Positions 1-6,980 of a stretch of DNA of 64,000 bases are shown one piece after another. Within the stretch, counting starts at the first letter, position 1, and the number at the start of each line of letters is the position of its first letter. The translations under genes and the position numbers were made by a program. The notes beneath the pieces were generated by a model. The model was not told the DNA's origin, searched no databases, and worked only from the letters and a program-made list of their open reading frames with translations. This DNA comes from Terriglobia bacterium (GTDB lineage Bacteria; Acidobacteriota; Terriglobia; Bryobacterales; Bryobacteraceae): NCBI GenBank assembly GCA_020073345.1, contig JAIQFI010000004.1, forward strand, positions 1 to 64,000. Direction: 5' to 3'.

Positions 1-63
1 GGAAACAGGGCGTCCTGGTGTCGCACTCCAGAGACGCCGTAAACGCTATATACTTGAATTCAC

Positions 64-120
64 AAGCGGGTGCCGATCTTCCAAGCTGTTGGTCGCGGGT
101 TCGATTCCCGTCTCCCGCTT
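64..120 (+). pseudogene. tRNA-Gly(TCC)-like remnant lacking the D arm
   Basis: The 3' part reads like a tRNA: a T arm with the TTCGATT loop, then CCCGCTT, which can pair with AAGCGGG at the 5' edge. Before it lies CTTCCAA, as in a TCC anticodon loop. No D arm is present and the anticodon stem is degenerate, so a functional tRNA is unlikely. It is best read as a damaged or duplicated tRNA-Gly 3' end, as left at integration sites. It could instead be a tRNA-Gly with a D-arm deletion. Confidence 0.5.
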
Positions 121-158
121 AGGAAGGTAAATCCCGGCGGATTTCGTGCCTTGAGGGG

Positions 159-1514
159 CTACGGAATACCCCACGAACCAAGCCCGCTATCCGTTTTCCT
201 GTAGCGCTCGGCGATAGCTCGCATATCAGTAGGAGCCAGCGAGGAGTCGATCAGAACTCCGGCGTGGACGAAATGGAGCGCCTCGTTGAGGTATTGGGCG
301 AGTTGCAGTGACCTCGGATGCAACTGCGTGTCGGCGGTGGCCGCGATCAGGTCACACCAACTTTTTGCTTTCTCTAGTTGGTTTAACTGGGCGGCGTTGG
401 CGTTAGTCCAAGGTTTGAAGGTCAGACGAACTTCCGCCTCGTCACCATAGTGTTTTTCGCAGGCAACACCGGCGTCATCAGTAGCCAGCAGATATGTGAT
501 CGAAGGGGGCAAACGGAGAGTTCGCCCCTGGATTTCCGAAACATCGACACGCGCGCCGCCAACGATAAGCAGTCGCGGCGTGCGATCCCAGGAAATCTTG
601 GCTGGCTGAATGTTCCACCCCGAGTAGGTGTCCGGCATCACCTGTTCTACGTCGAGGTCGAGCGAGTCGGCGAGTTTCTCTATCTGGTCGATTCGACCCT
701 TGATTGCTTTTGTTGCGGCGGGCGAGGCCGAGGCACCGGACTGATATGCGTACCAGAGGGGAGCTTCCGCGCTTGCCGCGAAGACAAGGTCATAAAAACG
801 ATTGCTCTTCGGGTCGGCAGCGGTGTGCCATGACTTGGCGATGGCCATCAGCGTATCGAAAGCGTATGCGTCCGCAGCCAACTCCTGGTTCGCGTCCCGA
901 TTGATTCCGTGTTTCAGAATATAGTGACCAGATTCGTGGGCAATCAAAAATAGCTGCATCCCAATTACAGAAAGCGCCTGTGCGGCGGCACAGCCGCCTT
1001 GTTGCGGTGTGCATAGTATAAGCGTCATGTTCGCGTCTACAAAAAGCGAGACAGAATTGATCGACGGGTCAATCGCCTCCGTGAGTCGCCCCGCCGAAAA
1101 AGGATTTCGCGTGAGGGGATGCGGTTCGGGAAGTCGCCGCCATGCTCGATTGTATACATCGCGCCCGAGCACCAGGCCGAGTTGGGAAATATCATGGGCA
1201 TAGCTGACGGGATAGCGAATTGTTTGGCCGAGCCACTCGGGAGGGTTGCGAGGAGCTGAAATCCGGCTTTCGACCTGCAGCTTGGGCAGGCTCGGACGCC
1301 GATATTCCCAGACGAGATCTACGAGAAGAGACGCGAACCGCTGGTTGTAGTCGTTATATTGTGTCTTCGTCCAGCTGTTCTCATCTGCCGGAAAGCGCTG
1401 CCGCAGCGCTGTGAATCGGTCGAGTGGGAAATCCTGCGCGGTCGCGATGCCCGCGCAGAGTACGACCCAAAAGAGGTGCTTACTGAAAAACACGCTGCAA
1501 TTCTTGCCCATCAT
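159..1514 (-). CDS. secreted HExxH zinc metalloprotease-like protein
   Basis: A 451-residue protein with an N-terminal Sec signal (hydrophobic residues about 14-26, ending ATAQD). HESGH at residues 193-197 is an HExxH zinc motif. It is followed by ELAADAYA at 211-218, where a downstream Glu/Asp pair resembles the third zinc ligand of M48-type peptidases. The 190-residue C-terminal part has no domain I recognise. The start overlaps the end of the upstream gene by 35 bp, so it is probably the last gene of a four-gene operon. It likely cleaves proteins in the periplasm or outside the cell; the substrate cannot be inferred. The motif makes the protease call fair, but the family assignment is loose. 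Confidence 0.7.
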   Translation of the reverse strand: MMGKNCSVFFSKHLFWVVLCAGIATAQDFPLDRFTALRQRFPADENSWTKTQYNDYNQRFASLLVDLVWEYRRPSLPKLQVESRISAPRNPPEWLGQTIRYPVSYAHDISQLGLVLGRDVYNRAWRRLPEPHPLTRNPFSAGRLTEAIDPSINSVSLFVDANMTLILCTPQQGGCAAAQALSVIGMQLFLIAHESGHYILKHGINRDANQELAADAYAFDTLMAIAKSWHTAADPKSNRFYDLVFAASAEAPLWYAYQSGASASPAATKAIKGRIDQIEKLADSLDLDVEQVMPDTYSGWNIQPAKISWDRTPRLLIVGGARVDVSEIQGRTLRLPPSITYLLATDDAGVACEKHYGDEAEVRLTFKPWTNANAAQLNQLEKAKSWCDLIAATADTQLHPRSLQLAQYLNEALHFVHAGVLIDSSLAPTDMRAIAERYRKTDSGLGSWGIP

Positions 1515-2586
1515 TCACCTCGATTTGCTCATAGCCGATAGTGCGTCCCATCCGGCTGACGCGAAGCTCGTATTTCCCCGGTTTGATGCCGCAAGTAAGG
1601 GGCGTAAGCCCCACGCGTGTGCCGTCAACCGAGACCTCGTCTCCGGCGGTCGCCGAGCGGACTCGCAAGACACCGCGCTTCTGGTGCCAGATTTCCACGG
1701 CCGCCCAGAGGGCATTCTGAAAAGGGGTATCGGAAAAATGGTGACTGGAGATCGCGTTCGCAAGATCATCCGCGAACTCCATCAAATCCATGTAGTCGCG
1801 GTTATCGTTGAGTCCGTAGGAGCCGTTCGCAACATAGTCGAGAACGGATTCTGAAAACGAGCATCCGGCCTGCGCATCCGCCGAAATATTCTTCTCCTGG
1901 GCCGTACCGTTGACGATGGTCGCCAGAATCTTCCTCTCGCTCGTGGTGGGTTTGCGAGAGTACCGCGAACCCACCCAGCTTTCGATGCAGTTTTGCGAGA
2001 CCGTCGCGGGCTTCGTTTTATCTTGTCCGTGGGCGTAAGGTGAAGCGAACAAAACGAGGCCCACTGCTGCGGCCGCCGCGCTGTTACGATGGTGACTTCG
2101 CGGGATGGAGAGTACACGCGCTGCGAGCAGCCCAATCGCAAGCGCAAGAAACCAGAACTGGAACGCTACGATTAGGCGCGAACTCGTCGTCGCCAGCAAC
2201 TGGGGCGTATGCGTCTGGAGGGCCTGCAGAATCTGGTCATGCGCCCGGTAGCCATTGAAGAGCGAGACCGTTAGGCAGCCTGCGGCGATGGCAATAGTCG
2301 CATGACGCACTAGGTTTTCGCGGCTCCAGCGCAGGCCAACGAGGCCCGCTAGAGCGCCATAGGCAATCGTTTCCAGCCACTTGGTTCGATCCGCGAACTG
2401 TTCGACATATTGCTTGTCGATCTCGGCGCGGGCCGAGGCCGAAGGCGTCTCGGCCGAACCGGTCGCGACCTCAACCGGTGAACTAGCTATAGGCTCAACT
2501 GCGGGCGAGGCAAAGTAAACAACGCCAAGGCTCACAATTACGCCGAATATGGTGGTTCCAACGAACCACCAAAGCATGCGTTTCAC
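1480..2586 (-). CDS. polytopic membrane protein with C-terminal PEGA domain
   Basis: A 368-residue protein. It has an N-terminal transmembrane segment (about 5-26), then three more hydrophobic segments (about 70-90, 95-115, 135-158) and another near 170-187 ending in AHGQ. The last 65 residues carry a PEGA-type beta domain (VDGTRVGLTPL ... GKYELRV). PEGA domains usually sit outside the membrane on surface or signalling proteins. It overlaps the upstream gene by 4 bp and the downstream protease gene by 35 bp, so the products are likely made together. The near-170 hydrophobic stretch could be an internal signal-like cleavage site. Function is unknown; a membrane anchor for the secreted protease is inference. 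Confidence 0.65.
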   Translation of the reverse strand: MKRMLWWFVGTTIFGVIVSLGVVYFASPAVEPIASSPVEVATGSAETPSASARAEIDKQYVEQFADRTKWLETIAYGALAGLVGLRWSRENLVRHATIAIAAGCLTVSLFNGYRAHDQILQALQTHTPQLLATTSSRLIVAFQFWFLALAIGLLAARVLSIPRSHHRNSAAAAAVGLVLFASPYAHGQDKTKPATVSQNCIESWVGSRYSRKPTTSERKILATIVNGTAQEKNISADAQAGCSFSESVLDYVANGSYGLNDNRDYMDLMEFADDLANAISSHHFSDTPFQNALWAAVEIWHQKRGVLRVRSATAGDEVSVDGTRVGLTPLTCGIKPGKYELRVSRMGRTIGYEQIEVNDGQELQRVFQ

Positions 2587-3419
2587 TGGAGCTCTTTCCG
2601 GGCCTGCTCAACGGCAGAAGCGTATCGCTGATAACGCAGCCGGTTCTCAGGCACATTGGGAGTCGAATAGGCCTTGGCCGCCGCTTGAAGGAATCGAAGA
2701 CGAAGATTAGGATCAAGCTCCATCTCCCCCACATCTGTGTCGATGTCACGGGTTAGAATCCGAGCATCGGCGTATCGGCCACCTTCCAGGAGCAATTCGA
2801 GATAGAGGATGGACCCCCTTAGGCGAATCTGAACGGACCGTGGTTTGGAGAGATATTGCTCCATAGCCGTTAGTCCCTGCTCAAGGTGTCCGGTTCTGAT
2901 GTCGTGCAGGGCAAGATGGGCTACGGCGTCTGCGGACTGACCTGAAGGATCTTCAAGGGATCCCATTTGGGTCAGTTCGGCCGCCAGGAATTGCCATTCA
3001 GGGGCAGCCGGTTGGGAATCGAGCAAACTTGTCAAATCCGCGAGGGCGCGGAGATAGACGGGCCATTCTTGATAATCCCTTGTGATGGCGCGCAGGGCCG
3101 CCGGGGAACGATCGCCGCGCAAGACGGCCCGGCGGGCTGCGATCAAGGCGAGCATGCCGCTTGCAAGGTGCTTTTGGCGGTCGTCATCGGTCACAGCAAG
3201 ACTACGATAAATAGCCTCCGCCGCATCAAGGCACGAAGAGACATCGACTTCCGCCATGCCAATCTGTAGGTTCGCCTCGGCTGGAGTAGCGATCTTCCTC
3301 AAGAGCTCAAATTGCTGATTAAGAGCCGTCAGCAGTGCACAATCTGCTGCGACCAGGTGAATATCGGCGATCAGCACAAAAATGACTAGCAATGTTCCCT
3401 TGAAGAAAAAACGAAACAT
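2583..3419 (-). CDS. exported helical (TPR-like) protein
   Basis: A 278-residue protein with a clear signal peptide (FFFKGTLLVIFVLIADIHLVAAD). The mature part is rich in alternating helices with Ala/Leu/Arg spacing (for example LAALIAARRAVLRGD-type stretches near residues 95-105 and EGGRYADARILTRDI near 210-225), as in tetratricopeptide-like helical repeats. No catalytic motif is visible. The stop overlaps the start of the PEGA gene by 4 bp, a normal translational coupling. It is probably an exported scaffold for the neighbouring membrane and protease proteins; this is inference. Confidence 0.6.
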   Translation of the reverse strand: MFRFFFKGTLLVIFVLIADIHLVAADCALLTALNQQFELLRKIATPAEANLQIGMAEVDVSSCLDAAEAIYRSLAVTDDDRQKHLASGMLALIAARRAVLRGDRSPAALRAITRDYQEWPVYLRALADLTSLLDSQPAAPEWQFLAAELTQMGSLEDPSGQSADAVAHLALHDIRTGHLEQGLTAMEQYLSKPRSVQIRLRGSILYLELLLEGGRYADARILTRDIDTDVGEMELDPNLRLRFLQAAAKAYSTPNVPENRLRYQRYASAVEQARKELQ

Positions 3420-3733
3420 ACCTTTTTACCGAGAACTTCTTCCAGATCGTTCGCACGGTTGCTGACTATTGTCGAAGTATATAGTATTCGCACGTCGGCG
3501 TGGGACCCGTCAGGGAGGGTGATTGTTGGTCCGACTTTGTTTTGGTCGGCGTCTACCTTCAACGTCTTTTTCCTGCAGTCCAGGCGACTGCCGATTGCGG
3601 CTTTGGAGAGAAGTGATCGCGGAACGCGAGCCGCCGTGTGACATGGTACATCATCCCGACTTCCCGGGAAGTGCAGATAAGCTAAGTCAGCTCTCCGTGA
3701 GTTTTGCCTTCTCAGTTTCAGCGGCTTGTGCAA
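3386..3733 (-). CDS. hypothetical protein, possible first gene of the operon
   Basis: A 115-residue frame overlapping the next gene by 34 bp. The C-terminal 65 residues (from about TLKVDADQNKV to the end) have balanced amino-acid use and look coding. The first 50 residues are Arg-rich and could be untranslated, so the true start may be internal. No domain is recognised. Its position suggests it leads the operon. It may be spurious. Confidence 0.35.
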   Translation of the reverse strand: MHKPLKLRRQNSRRADLAYLHFPGSRDDVPCHTAARVPRSLLSKAAIGSRLDCRKKTLKVDADQNKVGPTITLPDGSHADVRILYTSTIVSNRANDLEEVLGKKVCFVFSSREHC

Positions 3734-4141
3734 AAATCCCAGAGACCCAACGGTGAAGTCGAAATGTAGCTACAGTTCCCTCAAGGCTCCACGAGCTCTA
3801 AGCTATTGAATCTAAATATCACCCGGAGGAAGCGGACCTATGCCAAAGGCATCGGAACATCCGTTAATCGGATTTTGATAAGCCTTCGTATATTCGATGG
3901 CGCGGCCTAACATCGTCTGCCCAGATCGAGCTGTTGACTCCTTCAGAGCTCAATGGCCTGCAAGAGGTTGCAACTACCTAGAACTTTTCGTTCCAGATTG
4001 GCCGGGCCGATCCATCGGGGAATCTCGCGTAGAGTTTTCATATGCCATTGGGCCGGATAGCGGACCGGGTCTTGTCATCGTTGCCAGTTTCCGAAATGTA
4101 CCTACTTGCAGCCCGTAACCTGCTGGCCAGTTCCAGCCGGA
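3734..4141. other. gene-poor interval
   Basis: About 400 bp between the protease operon and the repeat protein. The only notable item is a good Shine-Dalgarno (CCGGAGGAAG) before an ATG at 3841 that opens just 12 codons. I see no recognisable gene, tRNA or terminator. The operon to the left presumably has its promoter here. Confidence 0.5.
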
Positions 4142-4714
4142 TTAGTTCCTGGGTGCGATCACTCTGCCCGTGCTCCCGGCCCCATCGTTGCACGCACTTC
4201 CGACAGGGATGGGATCTCTGGGGGCATAGTCTTGAGTCTCGCCCTTTCGCGGGCCCGCCGTGAACTGGCACAGCGTGCTTTTCTGGCCGGAACCATTTCC
4301 CCCGGAACCACCGCCTTTGGCCGCAATGACTCTGCCAGTGCTGCCCGCCCCATCGTTGCACGCACTTCCGACGGGAATGGGATCTCGCGGGGCGTAGTCC
4401 TGAGTCTCACCTCTTCGGGGGCCGGCCGTGAACTGGCACAGTGTGCTTTTCTGGGAGGAATCATTTCCACCGGAACCCGCGATGACTTTACCAGTGCTGC
4501 CCGCCCCATCGTTGCACGCACTTCCGACAGGGATCGGATCCCTCGGGGCATAGTCCTGAGTCTCACCCCTTCGGGGGCCTGCCGTGAACTGGCAAAGTGT
4601 GCTCTTCTGCGTAGGCTGAGCATCTAAGGGCATCGCCGCTATCACAGTCAGCCCGACAATACTCAGCGAAAAGGCGGCGCATATGAATCTTTGATTGGTG
4701 AACAGGCAAAACAT
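4142..4714 (-). CDS. secreted protein with three tandem Cys-containing repeats
   Basis: The start at 4714 is chosen because GAGGAG lies 5 nt upstream and the product then begins with a signal peptide (MFCLF...IAAMPLDAQ). An in-frame ATG at 4750 lacks such a site. The mature protein is almost only three copies of a 44-residue unit (QKSTLCQFTAGP...RDPIPVGSACNDGAGSTG), joined by Gly/Ser/Asn linkers. Each unit has two Cys, probably one disulfide per unit after export. Units of this kind occur in other bacterial exported proteins, but I know of no function. It is transcribed alone between two gene-poor stretches. Likely a surface or periplasmic protein. Confidence 0.7.
   Translation of the reverse strand: MFCLFTNQRFICAAFSLSIVGLTVIAAMPLDAQPTQKSTLCQFTAGPRRGETQDYAPRDPIPVGSACNDGAGSTGKVIAGSGGNDSSQKSTLCQFTAGPRRGETQDYAPRDPIPVGSACNDGAGSTGRVIAAKGGGSGGNGSGQKSTLCQFTAGPRKGETQDYAPRDPIPVGSACNDGAGSTGRVIAPRN
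4154..4609 (-). repeat. three 132-bp coding repeats
   Basis: Units lie at 4478-4609, 4322-4453 and 4154-4285, separated by linkers of 24 and 36 bp. The nucleotide sequences have diverged (for example ACAGGGAT versus ACGGGAAT), mostly at silent sites, while the protein units are nearly identical. This points to selection on the protein rather than very recent duplication. Confidence 0.85.
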
Positions 4715-4819
4715 ATTACTCCTCGCGTGCACAACTTCCTTCCGAAGCATTCTATCAGAATGATCCGGCCTTTGCTCAATATTGACCCGCTACCCCTCCT
4801 ATCTCACAAACTCCATTCT

Positions 4820-5893
4820 CTAACCAGCAAAGAACGTCGAGGTGTGTCTAGGTAGAAAGATTTCAGCGGCGCCCTTTTCCCCGAGCGTCTTCAGGAACTC
4901 CTCTTTTTGATCGGGACTCAAGGGGCTGTTGTTAAGTTGCATTCTGAGCATGTCGATGTGTTGCGGTCGGCTTGGCGACGGGTGGGAAAGCAATGAGCCA
5001 GAGAGCCAAGTCACCACTGTGCCATCTTCCAGCAAGTGGGCGCCTAATGTTACGCCGGCTCCTTTCATCTCCTCGGTCAATCCCAACCCAACTAGGGTGT
5101 CTTCCGGGACTGACAAAGGACAGAGCCCTGTCATTCCTCCGAGTTGAATTGGTCCGCGGACGGATGGAGAAGAGAAACTCCTCCGCAATGAGCCCACCTG
5201 CTGAGCAGACAAGGCCAAAGTTGTTTCGAGGGCGCGCAATAAATCTTCTGCGGCGAAGACCCCGCGCCAGGGTTTTCCGCTGCTGCCAACTGTGGGGCTT
5301 GCCATTGCTTGAATCTTTGGCTCTTCATCAATCTCTTCGATTACCGGCAACGTTGTGAACGAGAGATCGTAACGCCGCCGTGCCTCGATCACTTGAAGGG
5401 CACGCGACACATCAGGTCCAACATCGAACACCGCGGCATTCGTTTTCATTTGAGTAAATTGCCGAACACCCCGTGCTGCGACCCCCGCTTCCATTGGCTC
5501 ATTAATCGTTATGAGAAGTCGGGCGAGCTGTTCAGGATCGTTGCCCACGTAGATTGTTACAACGTCTGTGCCGTCAACGAACAAATGAATGTGATTAGCG
5601 GTGTGCTGGATGGCGCTGCGCCAGCTAGCGGACGTTTGTGGGCTACGTTCCAACCGAAGGGCAATCTGGCCCGCTGCGCTGGTGGACAGGCCGCGCGCGA
5701 TCAGGCTTTTGACGACTGCTATCCGGGCGGCGTCTAATCGGCTGTAGAGGCGTTTCTGGCCGGGGCCGGGGTTCTTTTGTGCTTCGGAAAGAGCCAGCAT
5801 GCCCCTGTTGGCCCACGTTTGAAGAGTCGTCGCGCTCACGCCAGTAGCGGCCAAAATATCCGCGTTGTCGAGGTTGATCCGTTCAGTATTCAT
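4820..5893 (-). CDS. MerR-like helix-turn-helix regulator with unknown C-terminal domain
   Basis: A 357-residue protein. The N-terminal 75 residues match a MerR-type winged helix (VSATTLQTWANRGML ... GQKRLYSRLDAARIAVVKSLI), including the RxY-type turn that precedes the second helix. The remaining 280 residues are not a ligand domain I recognise. The MerR family usually acts by bending promoter DNA between widely spaced -35 and -10 boxes. A TGTCA/TGACA inverted repeat lies 13-24 bp before the start and more half-sites follow upstream, so autoregulation is plausible. There is no operon partner. It sits next to the truncated tRNA-Ser, as regulators of integrated elements often do. Confidence 0.65.
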   Translation of the reverse strand: MNTERINLDNADILAATGVSATTLQTWANRGMLALSEAQKNPGPGQKRLYSRLDAARIAVVKSLIARGLSTSAAGQIALRLERSPQTSASWRSAIQHTANHIHLFVDGTDVVTIYVGNDPEQLARLLITINEPMEAGVAARGVRQFTQMKTNAAVFDVGPDVSRALQVIEARRRYDLSFTTLPVIEEIDEEPKIQAMASPTVGSSGKPWRGVFAAEDLLRALETTLALSAQQVGSLRRSFSSPSVRGPIQLGGMTGLCPLSVPEDTLVGLGLTEEMKGAGVTLGAHLLEDGTVVTWLSGSLLSHPSPSRPQHIDMLRMQLNNSPLSPDQKEEFLKTLGEKGAAEIFLPRHTSTFFAG

Positions 5894-5905
5894 CGGTTAC
5901 AAGAG

Positions 5906-5917
5906 TGTCAAATGACA
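5906..5917. promoter_or_regulatory. candidate operator TGTCA-N2-TGACA
   Basis: TGTCAAATGACA is an inverted repeat of two 5-bp arms just upstream of the MerR-like gene. Further TGTCA/TGACA half-sites occur at 5951, 5999, 6165, 6201 and 6212. The regulator itself is the natural candidate to bind them. Confidence 0.45.
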
Positions 5918-6337
5918 AGTGCCATTGGCAATCGGACGGCCTTTAGGGCGTGTCAACGAAGCAGTGCCGGAGAGATACGGCTAAGAAAGTAGGAGTCCTG
6001 ACACCGCCAGCTCAGGCCAACTGCCAACTTAGATCACACCTGGCTCGGTTCACCTGGCTGGCGAATATACCACATGAGGGGAAATGAGACAGCAGCAGCC
6101 TTGTATGGATGCAAAGAAATCCTTCGTAAGCCGCTGATAGAAAGACAGTAATGAAACGGCATAGTGACACTCCATATGGAAGAGTGCTTTGCGGGTCAAG
6201 TGTCACTATTTTGTCACTACAGACGGTCAAAACCGGGTGAAAATGCGGGAAATCAGGTGAAGCTCGAAATCTGGCTAAGCCGTTGGCTGGCAAGAGGATT
6301 TCTTGGATTTTGTACGGCTTGCGAAATGGCGCGAATT
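5918..6337. other. non-coding interval between regulator and tRNA-Ser fragment
   Basis: About 420 bp with no credible gene. It contains five scattered TGTCA/TGACA half-sites and one 10-bp inverted repeat. An open frame running through the tRNA-Ser fragment is the usual false translation of that tRNA. Confidence 0.55.
6161..6209. repeat. inverted repeat with 10-bp arms
   Basis: ATAGTGACAC (6161-6170) and GTGTCACTAT (6200-6209) are exact reverse complements separated by 29 bp. A further TTGTCAC follows at 6211. This close to a tRNA junction, such repeats may be recombinase or excisionase arm sites, or operator sites for the adjacent regulator. Confidence 0.5.
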
Positions 6338-6380
6338 CGGTTTTCAAGACCGCCGCCTTCAACCACTCGGCCATTCCTCC
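6338..6380 (-). pseudogene. tRNA-Ser(TGA) 5' half, truncated in the anticodon stem
   Basis: Read on the minus strand from 6380, the sequence has the class II tRNA-Ser start: GGAGGAA acceptor strand, GGCCGAGTGGTTGAAGGC D arm region, then GCGGT-CTTGAAA-ACCG with anticodon TGA (6344-6346). The match stops within the 3' anticodon stem. No variable arm, T arm or 3' acceptor strand follows. This is what remains when an element integrates at the anticodon stem-loop and the displaced half is lost or carried elsewhere. Confidence 0.75.
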
Positions 6381-6398
6381 AATACCATCGTACATGCT

Positions 6399-6968
6399 TC
6401 AGGCGCCTTTCCCGCCAGCAAGCGCCGCCAGGCGGGTGTCGATGCTCTCCAGCCGCCGGACCAGTTCCGCATACTGAATATCGTCTTGCGCCGGTACTTT
6501 CCTTTTGACGGCGAACGTCCCGCTGGGCTCCAGGACACACTGCTCCACCTCATCCACGTCGTCAAATCCCTGCCGGTGCAGTACCGTCAGCAGCTCGGAA
6601 TGCGTCAAAAGCTCCCGCGCGAGGTTCTTGTGCTGGACCTTGCCGCGCTCGATCAGCGTCGTCGGTTTCCCTTCGACGATCTGGTCCAGCCGGCGGTGCC
6701 GGAACAGGAACCGCACTACAAGGTAGTTGGTCGCCATCAGAGTAACGGCCTCGAGCACACCGCCACTGATCGTATTGTCGTTCCCGATGATGGCATTCTG
6801 CACCGTATTCGACAGGGTCAGCAGCACCACCAGATCGAACGGGTTGAGCTGCGCGAGTTCGCGTTTCCCGAAGATCCGCAACAGGATCACCAGCGCCAGA
6901 TACACGATAATCGGACGCAGCACCTTCTCCGCTATAGGCACCACAAGGGCGAACATATCATTCCACAT
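6399..6968 (-). CDS. DUF421 (YetF/YcaP-like) membrane protein
   Basis: A 189-residue protein with three N-terminal hydrophobic segments (about 5-30, 42-60, 68-90). These are followed by the family-typical cytoplasmic part (RLDQIVEGKPTTLIERGKV ... ARELLTHSELLTVL). The role of DUF421 proteins is poorly known. The start ATG is only 6 nt after GATAAT and has no Shine-Dalgarno, which suggests a leaderless transcript. It lies downstream of ligD on the same strand with only 7 bp between the two. Confidence 0.85.
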   Translation of the reverse strand: MWNDMFALVVPIAEKVLRPIIVYLALVILLRIFGKRELAQLNPFDLVVLLTLSNTVQNAIIGNDNTISGGVLEAVTLMATNYLVVRFLFRHRRLDQIVEGKPTTLIERGKVQHKNLARELLTHSELLTVLHRQGFDDVDEVEQCVLEPSGTFAVKRKVPAQDDIQYAELVRRLESIDTRLAALAGGKGA

Positions 6969-6974
6969 GGAATG

Positions 6975-6980
6975 ATTATC
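6975..6980 (-). promoter_or_regulatory. -10-like GATAAT six bases before the DUF421 start
   Basis: GATAAT on the minus strand is followed by CATTCC and then ATG. A start point 6-7 nt after the hexamer would coincide with the ATG, giving a leaderless mRNA. Confidence 0.45.

Noticed and set aside
1-63. Sequence before the tRNA-Gly-like remnant as a D arm or tRNA 5' half
   Set aside because: No GTAGCTCA/GGTAGAG-type D arm or suitable acceptor strand is found.
3841-3879. 12-codon frame after a strong Shine-Dalgarno (CCGGAGGAAG)
   Set aside because: Too short to support, no attenuator-like stem or downstream same-strand gene to regulate.
4154-4609. Three-fold repeat considered as CRISPR or mobile element
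   Set aside because: Units are 132-bp coding repeats within one protein and no cas or transposase genes are near.
6012-6395. 127-codon minus-strand frame beginning with GGMAEWLKAAVLKTE
   Set aside because: This is the well-known false translation of a tRNA-Ser gene; the rest of the frame has no coding support.
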